Positions 16,503-26,232 are shown, counted from the stretch's first letter. The stretch is 64,000 bases of DNA from CAILHX01 sp046155285 (GCA_046155285.1 JBJXEA010000027.1:62001-126000), one strand, 5' to 3'. Numbers and translations: made by a program. Notes: a model not told the origin generated them from the sequence alone.

Positions 16503-17951
16503 CTATTCCAGCAAACCTTGAATCAAGCGCATCCCAAACCCAACGCCAAAGCCATTCACATTACTCGCCACCGCGCCCAGCCCGTCTTTACGGTTGCTGG
16601 AGGATAAATCCATGTGCAGCCAGGGAATATCACCTTCGATAAATTTGAACAGAAAACGCGCGGCAAGGACGTGATCTGCTTCCGAATCCAGCGTGCATTG
16701 CTTGATGTCAGCGATTTTACTCTCTAAGTCTTCTTCATAATCGGCATCAAAAGGGAAGGCGTTGACGCGCTCGCCAGAAGCCGTCCCCGCGCCAATGGCC
16801 TTGCACAGCAACTCAGGGCTATTGCCCAGCACTCCGCTGTACCTATCTCCCAGCGCCACCGCCATGCTGCCGGTGAGCGTGGCGAAGTCCATCATGAAGT
16901 CCGGCTTTAGGCGCGAGGCCAAGGTCAGCGTGTCGGCCAGCACCATGCGCCCTTCGGCGTCGGTATGGACGATTTCGATAGTGGTGCCGTTCAGCGCGGT
17001 CACCACGTCATTTTGCTTATAGGCTTTGGGGCCGATGTGGTTTTGCGCGATAGCCAGCCAGCAGTCTATCTTCACCGGAACTGAAGCCCCAGTGAGCGCT
17101 AACATGAGTCCTAATGCAACAGCAGAGCCATTCATGTCTTCGTGCATACCATTCATATAACGCGCTGGCTTGAGGTTGTGTCCACCGGTATCAAAGCAAA
17201 TACCCTTGCCCACCAGCGCGATATGCTTCTTGGCATTTTTGGGGCTGTAGCTCAGATGCACGATGGCCGCGTCTTCTGGTTCTGAACCTTGCGCCACGGC
17301 AACAAACGCGCCTGCGCCAAGCTTGCGCAGCTTTTTCATGTCGAACTCTTCGTGACTCCAGCCTTGCGCTTTTGCCAGCGCTTTGATTTTTTCGCGGTAG
17401 ATGGTCGGCGTGAGGTCATTCGGCGGCAACATGGTGAGGCTGCGGGTGAGCGTATTTCCGGCCACCAGCGCTTCTATTTCCGCAAACTTATTGGCGCTTT
17501 CCACACCAAATAGCTCTATCTTTTTCAGCATCTTTTTGTTCGGTTTTTTCTTGCGGCTGGGTAACTCTGCGGCATTCACCAGCGCCACATACAGCGAGGC
17601 CTCGGCTGATTGTTGGCGCTCAGCACCTAGCACCACGATAGCCAAACTGTCAGGATTTTCTTCTAGCAAGGGGGTTACCGCCTTACGCAAGCTAGTATGC
17701 TGCTCGAAGGCCGATTTCTTGCTATCCACCACCATCCAGGCGGCAAGTCCGCCATCGGGCAAATCGGCGCATAGCGGGGTTTTGCCTAGCTCTTCATATT
17801 TCAGTTTGCGACGTTTTAAGCGTGCTTCCAATACATTTTTTAGTGGGAATTTAGCCGGGGGGTTTTCTGGCAGAACAAATAAAATATGACTAAATTTTTG
17901 CGCCTGAGATTCTGTAAAATCACCTCTATGCTGAATAATTTTGATGCCCAT
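16503..17951 (-). CDS. M17-family leucyl aminopeptidase
   Basis: The 482-residue enzyme has the two-domain M17 layout. The C-terminal catalytic domain contains GKGICFDTGGHNLK at 248-261 (catalytic Lys and metal Asp), HEDMNGSAV near 270, and the family signature HTDAEGRMVLAD at 329-340. It removes N-terminal residues from peptides in the cytoplasm using two metal ions. The middle motif has Asn (DMNGSA) where PepA has Gly, so it belongs to an M17 branch distinct from E. coli PepA. A palindromic repeat sits just upstream. Confidence 0.88.
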   Translation of the reverse strand: MGIKIIQHRGDFTESQAQKFSHILFVLPENPPAKFPLKNVLEARLKRRKLKYEELGKTPLCADLPDGGLAAWMVVDSKKSAFEQHTSLRKAVTPLLEENPDSLAIVVLGAERQQSAEASLYVALVNAAELPSRKKKPNKKMLKKIELFGVESANKFAEIEALVAGNTLTRSLTMLPPNDLTPTIYREKIKALAKAQGWSHEEFDMKKLRKLGAGAFVAVAQGSEPEDAAIVHLSYSPKNAKKHIALVGKGICFDTGGHNLKPARYMNGMHEDMNGSAVALGLMLALTGASVPVKIDCWLAIAQNHIGPKAYKQNDVVTALNGTTIEIVHTDAEGRMVLADTLTLASRLKPDFMMDFATLTGSMAVALGDRYSGVLGNSPELLCKAIGAGTASGERVNAFPFDADYEEDLESKIADIKQCTLDSEADHVLAARFLFKFIEGDIPWLHMDLSSSNRKDGLGAVASNVNGFGVGFGMRLIQGLLE

Positions 17952-17978
17952 ATTTCACCTTTACTTAAAATAACCGTT

Positions 17979-18004
17979 GTCATTCCGGCCTCCGCCGGAA
18001 TGAC
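17979..18004. repeat. Short palindrome GTCATTCCGGC-CTCC-GCCGGAATGAC
   Basis: A perfect 11-base inverted repeat in the divergent region between the aminopeptidase gene and aceE. It belongs to the widespread GTCATTCC...GGAATGAC type of dispersed bacterial repeat. No gene is affected. Confidence 0.75.
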
Positions 18005-18139
18005 GATTTTATGGTGATACTAGCGAACAAAGTTAAGCGTTTTTACAATTTTATTAATAACCTATATTAAAAAATACTATAAAATCTCGCCTCATCACTA
18101 TTCACCAACGCAACACTCACTCTTTCAGGAGCGCATTAC

Positions 18140-20794
18140 ATGGCAGATTTGCCTGACACCGACCCGCAAGAAACCCAAGAATGGCTTGATGCCATCGCCT
18201 CCGTGCTAGAACAGGGAGGCCCTGAACGTGCGCATTTCTTACTGGAATCGCTCATAGATAAGGCGCGTCGTTCCGGTGCTTATCTGCCGTTTAATCCCAC
18301 CACAGCTTACCTTAACACCATTCCCACGCACTTGCAGCAACCGCTGCCGGGTAATCCTGAAATGGAGCGGCGCATTCGTGCGCTGATCCGCTGGAACGCC
18401 ATTATGACGGTGTTACGCGCCAATGAAAAATCTCCGGGGGTGGGCGGGCATATTGCCAGTTTTCAATCGGCAGCCACTTTATATGACGTGGGGTTTAACC
18501 ATTTTTTCCGCGCCGCGAATGAGGGTTTTGGCGGCGATTGCATTTATTTCCAAGGCCATTCCTCGCCCGGGGTATACGCTCGCGCCTTTTTAGAAGGCCG
18601 TATTAGCGAAGAACAAATGTCTAATTTCCGTCAAGAAACCGGCGGCAAGGGCATTTCCAGCTATCCTCACCCATGGCTGATGCCAGACTTTTGGCAGTTC
18701 CCCACCGTGTCTATGGGTCTAGGGCCGTTGGCCGGCATTTATCAAGCGCGGTTTTTGAAATACATCCATGACCGCGGCATTGCTGATACCTCTGATCGCA
18801 AAGTGTGGGTGTTCTGTGGCGATGGCGAGATGGATGAACCTGAGTCGTTAGGTGCAATTTCATTGGCTTCACGCGAGAAGCTGGACAATCTTATTTTCGT
18901 CATCAACTGTAATCTGCAACGCTTGGATGGCCCGGTGCGCGGCAATGGCAAGATCATTCAAGAGCTGGAATCTGATTTCCGTGGCAGCGGTTGGAATGTG
19001 CTGAAAGTGGTGTGGGGTTCGTATTGGGATCCGCTGCTGGCAATGGACAAAGACGGTTTCTTGAAAAAACGCATGGAAGAATGCGTGGACGGCGAATACC
19101 AAAACTTCAAGGCCAAAGGTGGCGCTTACACGCGTGAGCATTTCTTTGGTAAATATCCAGAGTTGAAAGAAATGGTCGCGGCAATGAACGACCAGGACAT
19201 CTGGCGTTTGAACCGTGGCGGCCACGATCCGCACAAGGTCTACGCGGCTTACCATTCAGCGGTTAACCACAAAGGCCAACCCACTGTGATTTTGGCGAAA
19301 ACCGTCAAAGGCTACGGCATGGGCGAAGCGGGTGAAGGCCAGAACATTACGCACCAGCAAAAGAGCATGGACATCGCCGCGCTCAAGGCCTTCCGCGACC
19401 GCTTTGATTTGCCGCTCTCTGACGAACAAGTGGAAAGCTTAAGCTTCTACAAACCCGCCGACGATAGCCCCGAAATGCAATACATGAACGAGCGCCGTCA
19501 AGTGATGGGTGGCTATGTGCCTAAGCGCCGCCGTAAAGGCAATGAGCTGGTCGTCCCCGAACTCTCCGCCTTCGAGAACATGCTGGGCGCCACGGGTGAG
19601 CGCGAAATCTCTACCACCATGGCGTTTGTGCGCATCCTTTCCACGCTAGTGCGCGACAAACAAATCGGCAAATATGTGGTGCCTATCGTGCCGGATGAAG
19701 CGCGCACTTTCGGTATGGAGGGCATGTTCCGCCAGTTGGGTATTTACTCTTCGGTAGGTCAATTGTACGAGCCTATGGATTCCGATCAAGTGATGTTCTA
19801 TAAGGAATCCAAAGACGGGCAAATTCTGGAAGAAGGCATCAACGAGGCCGGTTCATTCGCAAGCTGGCTGGCGGCGGCCACGTCTTACTCGGTCACGGGT
19901 GTGCAGATGATCCCGTTCTACATCTACTACTCCATGTTCGGTTTCCAACGCATAGGCGACTTTGCTTGGGCGGCGGGCGACTCCCGTGCGCGGGGCTTCT
20001 TGCTGGGTGCAACAGCCGGCCGCACCACGCTTAACGGCGAAGGCTTGCAGCATGAAGATGGCCACAGTCACCTGATGTCAGCCACCATCCCCAACTGCGT
20101 GTCTTACGATCCGACGTTTGCTTACGAACTCGCCGTCATCATTCAGGAAGGCTTACGCCGCATGGTGCAAAACCAGGAAGATGTGTATTACTACATCACC
20201 CTGATGAACGAAAATTACAGCCATCCAGAGATGCCTAAAGACAGCCGCGACGGTATTTTAAAGGGCATTTACGCTTTTAGTAAATCCAAGGCCAAAGGCG
20301 CAAAAGTACAACTGATGGGCAGTGGCGTGATTTTGCGCGAAGTGATCGCTGCGGCTGAGTTGCTGGAGAAAGACTGGGGCGTGTCTGCCGACGTATGGAG
20401 CGTGACCAGTTTTACTGAATTGCGGCGTGAGGGCATAGATATTGAGCGTTGGAACATGCTTAACCCTGATAAAAAAGCCAAACAAAGCTATGTTGAGCAA
20501 TGTTTAGCCAAAGCAGAAGGACCGGTGATTGCCTCTACCGACTACATGCGCTCGTTCGCCGACCAAATCCGCAACTTCATCCCCAACCGTTTTGTGGCGC
20601 TAGGCACGGATGGTTATGGCCGCTCAGATAGCCGCGAAGCACTGCGTAGCTTCTTTGAGGTGGACAGGTATTATGTGGTGCTGGCAGCGTTGAAAGCGCT
20701 GGCGGATGACGGTAAGTTGCCCGCAAGCAAGGCAGCAGAGGCGATTAAGAAATATAAAATTAACACCACCCGCCCTAACCCAACAACGGTTTGA
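18140..20794 (+). CDS. aceE: Pyruvate dehydrogenase E1 component, homodimeric type
   Basis: An 884-residue protein of typical AceE length. The thiamine diphosphate/Mg binding motif GDGEMDEPES lies at 227-236, ahead of the NCNLQRLDGPVRGN stretch. The C-terminal half has EGLQHEDGHSH, the loop His region of homodimeric E1. It decarboxylates pyruvate and passes the acetyl group to E2-bound lipoamide, linking glycolysis or the Entner-Doudoroff route to acetyl-CoA. The start has a CAGGAG ribosome binding site. It leads an aceE-aceF-lpdA operon with 18- and 11-base gaps. Confidence 0.97.
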   Translation: MADLPDTDPQETQEWLDAIASVLEQGGPERAHFLLESLIDKARRSGAYLPFNPTTAYLNTIPTHLQQPLPGNPEMERRIRALIRWNAIMTVLRANEKSPGVGGHIASFQSAATLYDVGFNHFFRAANEGFGGDCIYFQGHSSPGVYARAFLEGRISEEQMSNFRQETGGKGISSYPHPWLMPDFWQFPTVSMGLGPLAGIYQARFLKYIHDRGIADTSDRKVWVFCGDGEMDEPESLGAISLASREKLDNLIFVINCNLQRLDGPVRGNGKIIQELESDFRGSGWNVLKVVWGSYWDPLLAMDKDGFLKKRMEECVDGEYQNFKAKGGAYTREHFFGKYPELKEMVAAMNDQDIWRLNRGGHDPHKVYAAYHSAVNHKGQPTVILAKTVKGYGMGEAGEGQNITHQQKSMDIAALKAFRDRFDLPLSDEQVESLSFYKPADDSPEMQYMNERRQVMGGYVPKRRRKGNELVVPELSAFENMLGATGEREISTTMAFVRILSTLVRDKQIGKYVVPIVPDEARTFGMEGMFRQLGIYSSVGQLYEPMDSDQVMFYKESKDGQILEEGINEAGSFASWLAAATSYSVTGVQMIPFYIYYSMFGFQRIGDFAWAAGDSRARGFLLGATAGRTTLNGEGLQHEDGHSHLMSATIPNCVSYDPTFAYELAVIIQEGLRRMVQNQEDVYYYITLMNENYSHPEMPKDSRDGILKGIYAFSKSKAKGAKVQLMGSGVILREVIAAAELLEKDWGVSADVWSVTSFTELRREGIDIERWNMLNPDKKAKQSYVEQCLAKAEGPVIASTDYMRSFADQIRNFIPNRFVALGTDGYGRSDSREALRSFFEVDRYYVVLAALKALADDGKLPASKAAEAIKKYKINTTRPNPTTV

Positions 20795-20812
20795 TTCAGG
20801 AGACGACTTAAA

Positions 20813-22156
20813 ATGACGATCAAAGAAGTTCTCGTCCCCGACATAGGCAATTTTGAGAGCGTGGATGTGATCGAAGTGCTGGTAAAAGTGGGCGATGTCG
20901 TGGCCAAAGACGACTCGCTGCTTACGCTGGAATCGGACAAGGCCTCGATGGACATCCCCGCGCCCTTTGGCGGCACGGTCAAAGAAGTGAAAATGAAGGT
21001 CGGAGACAAAGCTGCTCAAGGTGGGCTGATCTTGACCTTGGACGCTGCGGCAGCCCCGGCACCTGCGGAGAAGCCCAGCGCTCGAGCCACGGCAACGCCC
21101 ATGGTGTCTAGCGTCATGGTGGATGAAAAAGCTGTGGCAATTCCACAGCCAACGCATCCGGTTGCCGAGCCGCCCAAAGTGATACAACCCCACGCCACAC
21201 CTAATCCAGTCGCCGCTAGCAGCGCCGTTGCTGGCGGAAAACTGGCACATGCCAGCCCTTCGATACGCAAATTTGCACGCGAACTAGGCGTGAATCTGGC
21301 GCTAGTTACGGGTTCCGGCGCGAAAAATCGGATTCTGGAAAGCGACGTGCAAGCCTTTGTAAAAGGCGAATTAGCGAAACCACGCACAGAAAACATGGGA
21401 TCTGGAACCAGCTTATCCAGCCTGCCCATGCCGGTGATTGATTTCAGCCAGTTTGGCGAGATCGAAACCAAACCTTTGTCGCGCATCAAAAAGCTTTCCG
21501 GCGCGAATTTGCACCGCAACTGGGTCACTGCGCCGCATGTCACGCAGTTTGACGAGGCCGACATCACCGACTTGGAAGATTTCCGCAAATCCATGCTGGC
21601 CGACGCGGAAAAGCGCGGTGTCAAACTGACCTTGCTCGCTTTCCTGATGAAAGCCGTGGTCAACGCGCTGCGCACCTACCCCAACTTCAACGCATCGCTC
21701 GCACCGGACGGCGATAACCTGATTTTGAAGCAGTATTACCACATCGGTTTTGCCTGCGACACGCCAGATGGCTTGGTGGTGCCCGTGGTGCGCGATGTCA
21801 ACACCAAAGACGTGATGGACATTGCCCGTGACTTGGCCGATTTATCCGCCAAAGCCCGCGAACGCAAACTCAAAATCGAAGAAATGCAGGGCGGATGCTT
21901 CACCATTTCTAGTCTTGGCGGCATAGGCGGCACCATGTTCACGCCCATCATCAATTGCCCGGAAGTGGCTATTCTGGGTATTTCCCGCGCCAGCATTTCG
22001 CCCCTGTGGGACGCCGAAACCAAAAGCTTTGAGCCACGGCTGATGCTGCCACTGTCACTCTCTTACGACCATCGAGTGATAGACGGCGCTGATGGTGCAC
22101 GCTTCACCAGCCATTTGCGTATGATGTTGTCAGACGTACGTCGCCTCTTGCTGTAA
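20813..22156 (+). CDS. aceF: Pyruvate dehydrogenase E2, dihydrolipoamide acetyltransferase
   Basis: This 447-residue E2 has one lipoyl domain (residues 1-78; lipoyl Lys43 in ESDKASMD) and an Ala/Pro-rich linker. A peripheral-subunit-binding domain follows around 145-185 (ASPSIRKFARELGV), then the catalytic core ending with YDHRVIDGADGARF, whose His and Asp are the active-site residues. It transfers acetyl from lipoamide to CoA and forms the core of the complex. A single lipoyl domain contrasts with the three in E. coli, but the following E3 carries an extra one. Confidence 0.97.
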   Translation: MTIKEVLVPDIGNFESVDVIEVLVKVGDVVAKDDSLLTLESDKASMDIPAPFGGTVKEVKMKVGDKAAQGGLILTLDAAAAPAPAEKPSARATATPMVSSVMVDEKAVAIPQPTHPVAEPPKVIQPHATPNPVAASSAVAGGKLAHASPSIRKFARELGVNLALVTGSGAKNRILESDVQAFVKGELAKPRTENMGSGTSLSSLPMPVIDFSQFGEIETKPLSRIKKLSGANLHRNWVTAPHVTQFDEADITDLEDFRKSMLADAEKRGVKLTLLAFLMKAVVNALRTYPNFNASLAPDGDNLILKQYYHIGFACDTPDGLVVPVVRDVNTKDVMDIARDLADLSAKARERKLKIEEMQGGCFTISSLGGIGGTMFTPIINCPEVAILGISRASISPLWDAETKSFEPRLMLPLSLSYDHRVIDGADGARFTSHLRMMLSDVRRLLL

Positions 22157-22167
22157 CAGGAATAAAA

Positions 22168-23937
22168 ATGAGCAATTTAGTTGAAATTTCAGTGCCAGAC
22201 ATCGGCAACTTCGATAGCGTGGACGTGATAGAAGTGCTGGTAAAAGCAGGCGACACCGTCGCCGTAGATGATTCGCTCATCACCGTTGAATCGGATAAGG
22301 CCTCGATGGATATTCCGGCCTCACAGGCTGGGGTGGTGAAAGAGGTCAAGGTGAAAGTCGGCGATAAGGTCGCCAAGGGATCGTTGATTTTGCTGATTGA
22401 AGCTGAAACGGTGATGCCTAAAGTAGCAACCTCCTCACCCCAACCCTCTCCCACAAGGGGAGAGGGGGCAGCGCTTATATCAAGTGTTGTTCCTACTAGT
22501 CCCCAGCCCCTAGCCCCTAGCCCCTCCGACCTCCACACCGAAGTCGTCGTTCTAGGCTCTGGTCCAGGCGGTTACACCGCTGCCTTCCGCGCCGCGGACT
22601 TGGGCAAAAAAGTAGTACTGATTGAGCGCTACGCCACACTAGGTGGCGTGTGCTTGAATGTGGGCTGCATCCCCTCCAAAGCCTTGCTGCACGCGGCCAA
22701 GGTCATTACCGAATCCGAAGAAATGGCCGCGCACGGTATCAATTTTGGCCGCCCGGTTATCGCGCTCTCAAAGCTGCGAGATTGGAAAGAAAACGACGTA
22801 GTCTCCAAGCTCACCGGCGGTTTGGTGCAGCTCGCTAAACAGCGCAATGTGACGGTAGTACAAGGCGTGGGGAAATTCACCTCACCTAATCAAATAGCGG
22901 TTACCGCGACTGATGGGAAAGTGACTACGATAGGTTTTGATAACGCCATCATCGCCGCTGGTTCGCAAGCCACAAAATTCCCTAATGCCCCAGAAGACGA
23001 ACGCATCATGGATTCCACAGGCGCATTGGCGCTGGTGGACATCCCCAAACGCATGTTGGTGATTGGCGGCGGCATTATTGGTTTGGAAATGGGGACGGTG
23101 TATGACGCGCTAGGCACAAAAGTCAGCGTGGTGGAATTCATGGATGGCTTGATTACAGGCTGCGACCGCGACTTGGTGAAGCCGCTGCACAAGCGTATGG
23201 AAAAACGCTTCGAAAGTATTATGCTCTCCACCAAAGTATCCAAAATGGAAGCCAAAAAAGACGGCATCCATGTTAGTTTTGAAGGTGACAATGCGCCCGA
23301 ACCTCAAGTCTATGACCGTGTTTTGGTGGCAATCGGTCGTCTCCCTAATGGCAAAAATATCAACGCTGAAGCCGCGGGCGTGACGGTGGATGAACGCGGT
23401 TTTATCCATGTTGATAAACAAATGCGTACCAACGTGAATCACATCTTCGCCATCGGCGACATCGTTGGCCAGCCCATGCTGGCACACAAGGCCACGCACG
23501 AGGCCAAAGTGGCAGCGGAAGTCATCGCCGGACATAAGGTTGAGTTCCAAGCGCTGGCGATTCCATCGGTAGCGTATACCGACCCGGAAGTGGCGTGGGC
23601 GGGAGTTAGCGAAATCGAAGCCAAGGCTAAAGGACTGGAAATCGAAAAATCCAGCTTCCCATGGGCGGCTAGCGGACGTGCGCTTTCCATCAGCCGCACC
23701 GAAGGCTTGACCAAGCTGATTTTGGACAAAACCACGCGCCGCGTGATTGGTGCGGGTATCGTTGGGCCAAACGCCGGAGAGCTCATCGCAGAGGCCGTGC
23801 TGGCGATTGAGATGGGCGCGGATGTGGAAGATATTGCGCTCACGATTCACTCGCATCCAACACTCTCGGAAACCGTGGCGTTTGCTGCAGAGATGGCAGA
23901 AGGTACAATCACAGACTTGTTCATCCGTAAAAGATAG
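22168..23937 (+). CDS. lpdA: Dihydrolipoamide dehydrogenase (E3) with N-terminal lipoyl domain
   Basis: The 589-residue E3 has an additional lipoyl domain at the N-terminus (lipoyl Lys44 in ESDKASMD), nearly identical in layout to that of AceF. A linker at about 80-123 leads to the flavoprotein part, with GSGPGGYTAAF (FAD), the redox pair in GGVCLNVGCIPS (C162, C167), GGGIIGLEMG (NAD) and the catalytic HSHPTLSE near the C-terminus. It reoxidises dihydrolipoamide with NAD. Lipoyl-E3 fusions occur in several betaproteobacteria. The linker is encoded by repetitive DNA (22434-22530). Confidence 0.96.
   Translation: MSNLVEISVPDIGNFDSVDVIEVLVKAGDTVAVDDSLITVESDKASMDIPASQAGVVKEVKVKVGDKVAKGSLILLIEAETVMPKVATSSPQPSPTRGEGAALISSVVPTSPQPLAPSPSDLHTEVVVLGSGPGGYTAAFRAADLGKKVVLIERYATLGGVCLNVGCIPSKALLHAAKVITESEEMAAHGINFGRPVIALSKLRDWKENDVVSKLTGGLVQLAKQRNVTVVQGVGKFTSPNQIAVTATDGKVTTIGFDNAIIAAGSQATKFPNAPEDERIMDSTGALALVDIPKRMLVIGGGIIGLEMGTVYDALGTKVSVVEFMDGLITGCDRDLVKPLHKRMEKRFESIMLSTKVSKMEAKKDGIHVSFEGDNAPEPQVYDRVLVAIGRLPNGKNINAEAAGVTVDERGFIHVDKQMRTNVNHIFAIGDIVGQPMLAHKATHEAKVAAEVIAGHKVEFQALAIPSVAYTDPEVAWAGVSEIEAKAKGLEIEKSSFPWAASGRALSISRTEGLTKLILDKTTRRVIGAGIVGPNAGELIAEAVLAIEMGADVEDIALTIHSHPTLSETVAFAAEMAEGTITDLFIRKR
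22434..22530. repeat. Repetitive DNA encoding the lpdA interdomain linker
   Basis: Two repeat types lie in frame. TCACCCCAACCCTCTCCC with its mirror GGGGAGAGGGG spans 22434-22467. A run of CAGCCCCTAGCCCCTAGCCCC spans about 22503-22526. They are translated as SPQPSPTRGEGA and PQPLAPSPS, Pro-rich peptides that suit a flexible linker. Both DNA words are common as intergenic repeats in Proteobacteria. Confidence 0.75.
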
Positions 23938-23939
23938 CC

Positions 23940-25310
23940 GTGTTACCACAACCCCTACTTACCGCACTAAGCGCACGCTTTCCGCCAGAACGCCTGCTCA
24001 CCGATCCAGTGGACTGCTATGCCTATGCCTATGACAATTCCAAGCGCTTTCATCCGCCGCAAGCGGTGGTGTTCCCACTGGCTGCTGACGAAGTGCAGGC
24101 CGTTGTAGCCTTGTGCATTGAATATCAAGTGCCGCTCACGCCGCGTGGACGTGGCACGGGTACTGCGGGTGGCAGCACGCCTGAGCAAGGCGGCATTGCA
24201 TTATCGCTAGAGCGCATGAATAAGATTATAAAAATAGACCCGGCGAATCGTATGGCGGTTGTCGAGCCTGGCGTACTCAATCAAGACCTACAAAACGCCA
24301 TCAAAGAACACGGCTTTTTCTGGCCCCCTGACCCTTCCAGCGCGCCCTATTGCACCATAGGTGGCAACATCGCCACCTGCGCCGCGGGGCCTCATGCCGT
24401 GAAATACGGCGTGACGCGTGACCACGTGCTGGGTTTGAAAGCCATCACTGGCAATGGCGAAGTGATTAAAACTGGCTGCAACACCACCAAAGGCGTAGTG
24501 GGCTACGATTTGACGCGCTTGATTATTGGCTCTGAAGGCACGTTGGCTATCGTCACCGAGGCTACACTCAAGCTTACGCCGCTGCCCCATGCCACAGCCG
24601 GGATTACCGCGCAGTTTGCAGATACGGTGAGTTGCGCCCATGCCATTGCGGCGATTATGGCCCAACCGTTTGTGCCTAGCGCTTTAGAGTTTTTAGATAA
24701 CGGTGCGCTCAATCTCATTCGCAATCGCCACCCCGGCATGTTGCCAGAGGCGGCGCACGCGTTTTTGATGATAGAGGTAGACGGCGCTGAAACCGAACTG
24801 CCGCCAGCGGTTGCGGCTATTATCAAAGCTTGCCAAGTAAAAGGGTTAATTGACGCCAGCCCAGCACATGACACGCAGGCCTTATGGGCGGCACGTAAAG
24901 CTTTATCACCCTTGCTACGCGACATCGCACCTAAAAAAATCAATGAAGACATTGCTGTACCAGTTTCACGCTTACCCGAATTGTTGCAAGGCTTAGAAAC
25001 ACTTTCTGCAAAATATCAAATCGCTAACGTCAATTTTGGCCACGCAGGCAACGGCAACATCCACGTCAATCTATTGGTGAATCCAGATAATCCAGAAGAA
25101 ATGACTCGTGCCGAGCAATGTTTAGATGAGGCATTCAGCTTGGTATTAGGCTTAGACGGCACGCTTTCGGGCGAACACGGAGTCGGCAGCGCCAAACGCC
25201 CCTATGTAGACCGCGAAATTGATGCGCCCACCATCAAATTGATGAAAAAAATAAAGACAACTTTTGATTCTAAGAATATACTTAATCCGGGCAAGTTGTT
25301 TCCTGAATAA
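23940..25310 (+). CDS. FAD-linked oxidase of the glycolate oxidase GlcD / D-lactate dehydrogenase family
   Basis: A 456-residue flavoprotein with a PCMH-type FAD-binding domain (PRGRGTGTAGGSTP; CTIGGNIATCAAGPHAVKYG; GYDLTRLIIGSEGTLAIVTE) and a FAD-oxidase C-terminal domain (NFGHAGNGNIHVN; LSGEHGVGSAKRP with catalytic-site His; LNPGKLF). It oxidises a 2-hydroxy acid such as D-lactate or glycolate. The substrate is not resolvable by eye, though D-lactate next to pyruvate dehydrogenase would make sense. The start is GTG at 23940, only two bases after lpdA. No GlcE/GlcF subunit follows. Confidence 0.85.
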   Translation: MLPQPLLTALSARFPPERLLTDPVDCYAYAYDNSKRFHPPQAVVFPLAADEVQAVVALCIEYQVPLTPRGRGTGTAGGSTPEQGGIALSLERMNKIIKIDPANRMAVVEPGVLNQDLQNAIKEHGFFWPPDPSSAPYCTIGGNIATCAAGPHAVKYGVTRDHVLGLKAITGNGEVIKTGCNTTKGVVGYDLTRLIIGSEGTLAIVTEATLKLTPLPHATAGITAQFADTVSCAHAIAAIMAQPFVPSALEFLDNGALNLIRNRHPGMLPEAAHAFLMIEVDGAETELPPAVAAIIKACQVKGLIDASPAHDTQALWAARKALSPLLRDIAPKKINEDIAVPVSRLPELLQGLETLSAKYQIANVNFGHAGNGNIHVNLLVNPDNPEEMTRAEQCLDEAFSLVLGLDGTLSGEHGVGSAKRPYVDREIDAPTIKLMKKIKTTFDSKNILNPGKLFPE

Positions 25311-25328
25311 AAAATAAGTAAAAATAAT

Positions 25329-25355
25329 TAAAGTTCTGGTGACTAGTGCCGCTAA
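25329..25355 (+). promoter_or_regulatory. Sigma-28 (FliA) promoter of flgM-flgN
   Basis: TAAAGTTC at 25329-25336, 11 bases, then GCCGCTAA at 25348-25355. This matches the FliA consensus TAAAGTTT-N11-GCCGATAA with two mismatches. It lies 40 bases before the flgM start, so the anti-sigma gene is under control of the sigma factor it inhibits. Confidence 0.85.
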
Positions 25356-25394
25356 TAAGCTTGTGTGAAACAGCTTGAAGCATTGGAGTAAATC

Positions 25395-25691
25395 ATGAAA
25401 ATCGACAGTTCTTTAGTAAGTGCCGTACCAACCGCTACTAGCGGTTCTTCACCTCGCGCCGAAAAAATTGCACCGCAAAACAATAGCAGTAGCACCGTCA
25501 GCCTTTCCGACGCTGCGGCTCGCATTCAAGCAGTAGAAGCCAGTGCTCATGAATCTTCTGGGTTTAACAGCGCCAAGGTCGCCGCTATCAAGCAGGCCAT
25601 TAGCGATGGCACTTTCCGTATAGATGTAAATCTGATAGCTAAAAAACTACTTAATTCCGCACAAGACTTACTCGAGTCACAAGGCGCTTAA
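25395..25691 (+). CDS. flgM: Anti-sigma-28 factor FlgM
   Basis: A 98-residue protein with a flexible, polar N-terminal half (PTATSGSSPRAEK) and the conserved C-terminal helix region KVAAIKQAISDGTFRIDVNLIAKKLL, typical of FlgM. It binds and holds FliA until the hook-basal body is finished, when it is exported. GGAG lies upstream of the ATG. The stop is one base before the flgN start. The cognate sigma gene fliA is at 27903 on the opposite strand. Confidence 0.92.
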   Translation: MKIDSSLVSAVPTATSGSSPRAEKIAPQNNSSSTVSLSDAAARIQAVEASAHESSGFNSAKVAAIKQAISDGTFRIDVNLIAKKLLNSAQDLLESQGA

Positions 25692-25692
25692 T

Positions 25693-26184
25693 TTGGCAGA
25701 CCCTGTTGTTGTATCCGCACAAATAACTGAAGATTTGGCGGTTGAGATACTAGAATTTGAATCATTTAAAAAGTTATTACTTGCTGAACAAGACGCGCTG
25801 ATTACTGGCGACACCTCTAGCCTCACCGAAATCACCGAAAAAAAATCAATCCGCATAAGCAAGTTAGATGATATAGCTGCTAGCCGCTTAAAGCACATTC
25901 AACTATTAGGATTTAAGCCTGATCCTGCTGGTGTTGCTCAATGGATTAGTCGCGCCGATGCTGAGACTTCCAGGCTATGGAAGTCTCTACTTATTCTAGG
26001 TAATGACATTCAAGCAACTAACATACTTAACGGCAAGCTCATCAACACACGACTACAGTACACGCAACAGACCATGTCCGCCTTATTGGCCGCGGTAAAT
26101 CAAGCCGAGTTGTATGGCCCATCTGGGCAACGCGAAGGCACACCGCAGAGCAGTAACACCCGTGGCATCATAGGTAAGGCTTAA
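25693..26184 (+). CDS. flgN: Flagellar export chaperone FlgN
   Basis: This 163-residue, mainly alpha-helical protein starts at TTG 25693, immediately after flgM. The FlgN-family pattern is visible: an N-terminal amphipathic helix (EILEFESFKKLLLAEQDALI), then ITEKKSIRISKL, and a C-terminal segment with LNGKLINTRLQYTQQTMSALL. FlgN chaperones the hook-associated proteins FlgK and FlgL in the cytoplasm. The flgM-flgN pairing supports the call. A strong bidirectional terminator follows. Confidence 0.88.
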   Translation: MADPVVVSAQITEDLAVEILEFESFKKLLLAEQDALITGDTSSLTEITEKKSIRISKLDDIAASRLKHIQLLGFKPDPAGVAQWISRADAETSRLWKSLLILGNDIQATNILNGKLINTRLQYTQQTMSALLAAVNQAELYGPSGQREGTPQSSNTRGIIGKA

Positions 26185-26203
26185 GAAAAAACTATCTAAT
26201 TAT

Positions 26204-26232
26204 AAAAAAACCGGCCTATGGCCGGTTTTTTT
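26204..26232. terminator. Bidirectional terminator between flgN and motD
   Basis: CCGGCC-TAT-GGCCGG flanked by seven A on the left and seven T on the right. The hairpin serves both converging transcripts. Confidence 0.9.

Noticed and set aside
18042..18083. aceE promoter from TTTACA with TATATT or TACTATAAA
   Set aside because: The region is AT-rich with several overlapping weak boxes; spacings are 15 or 27 bases, so no single promoter could be supported.
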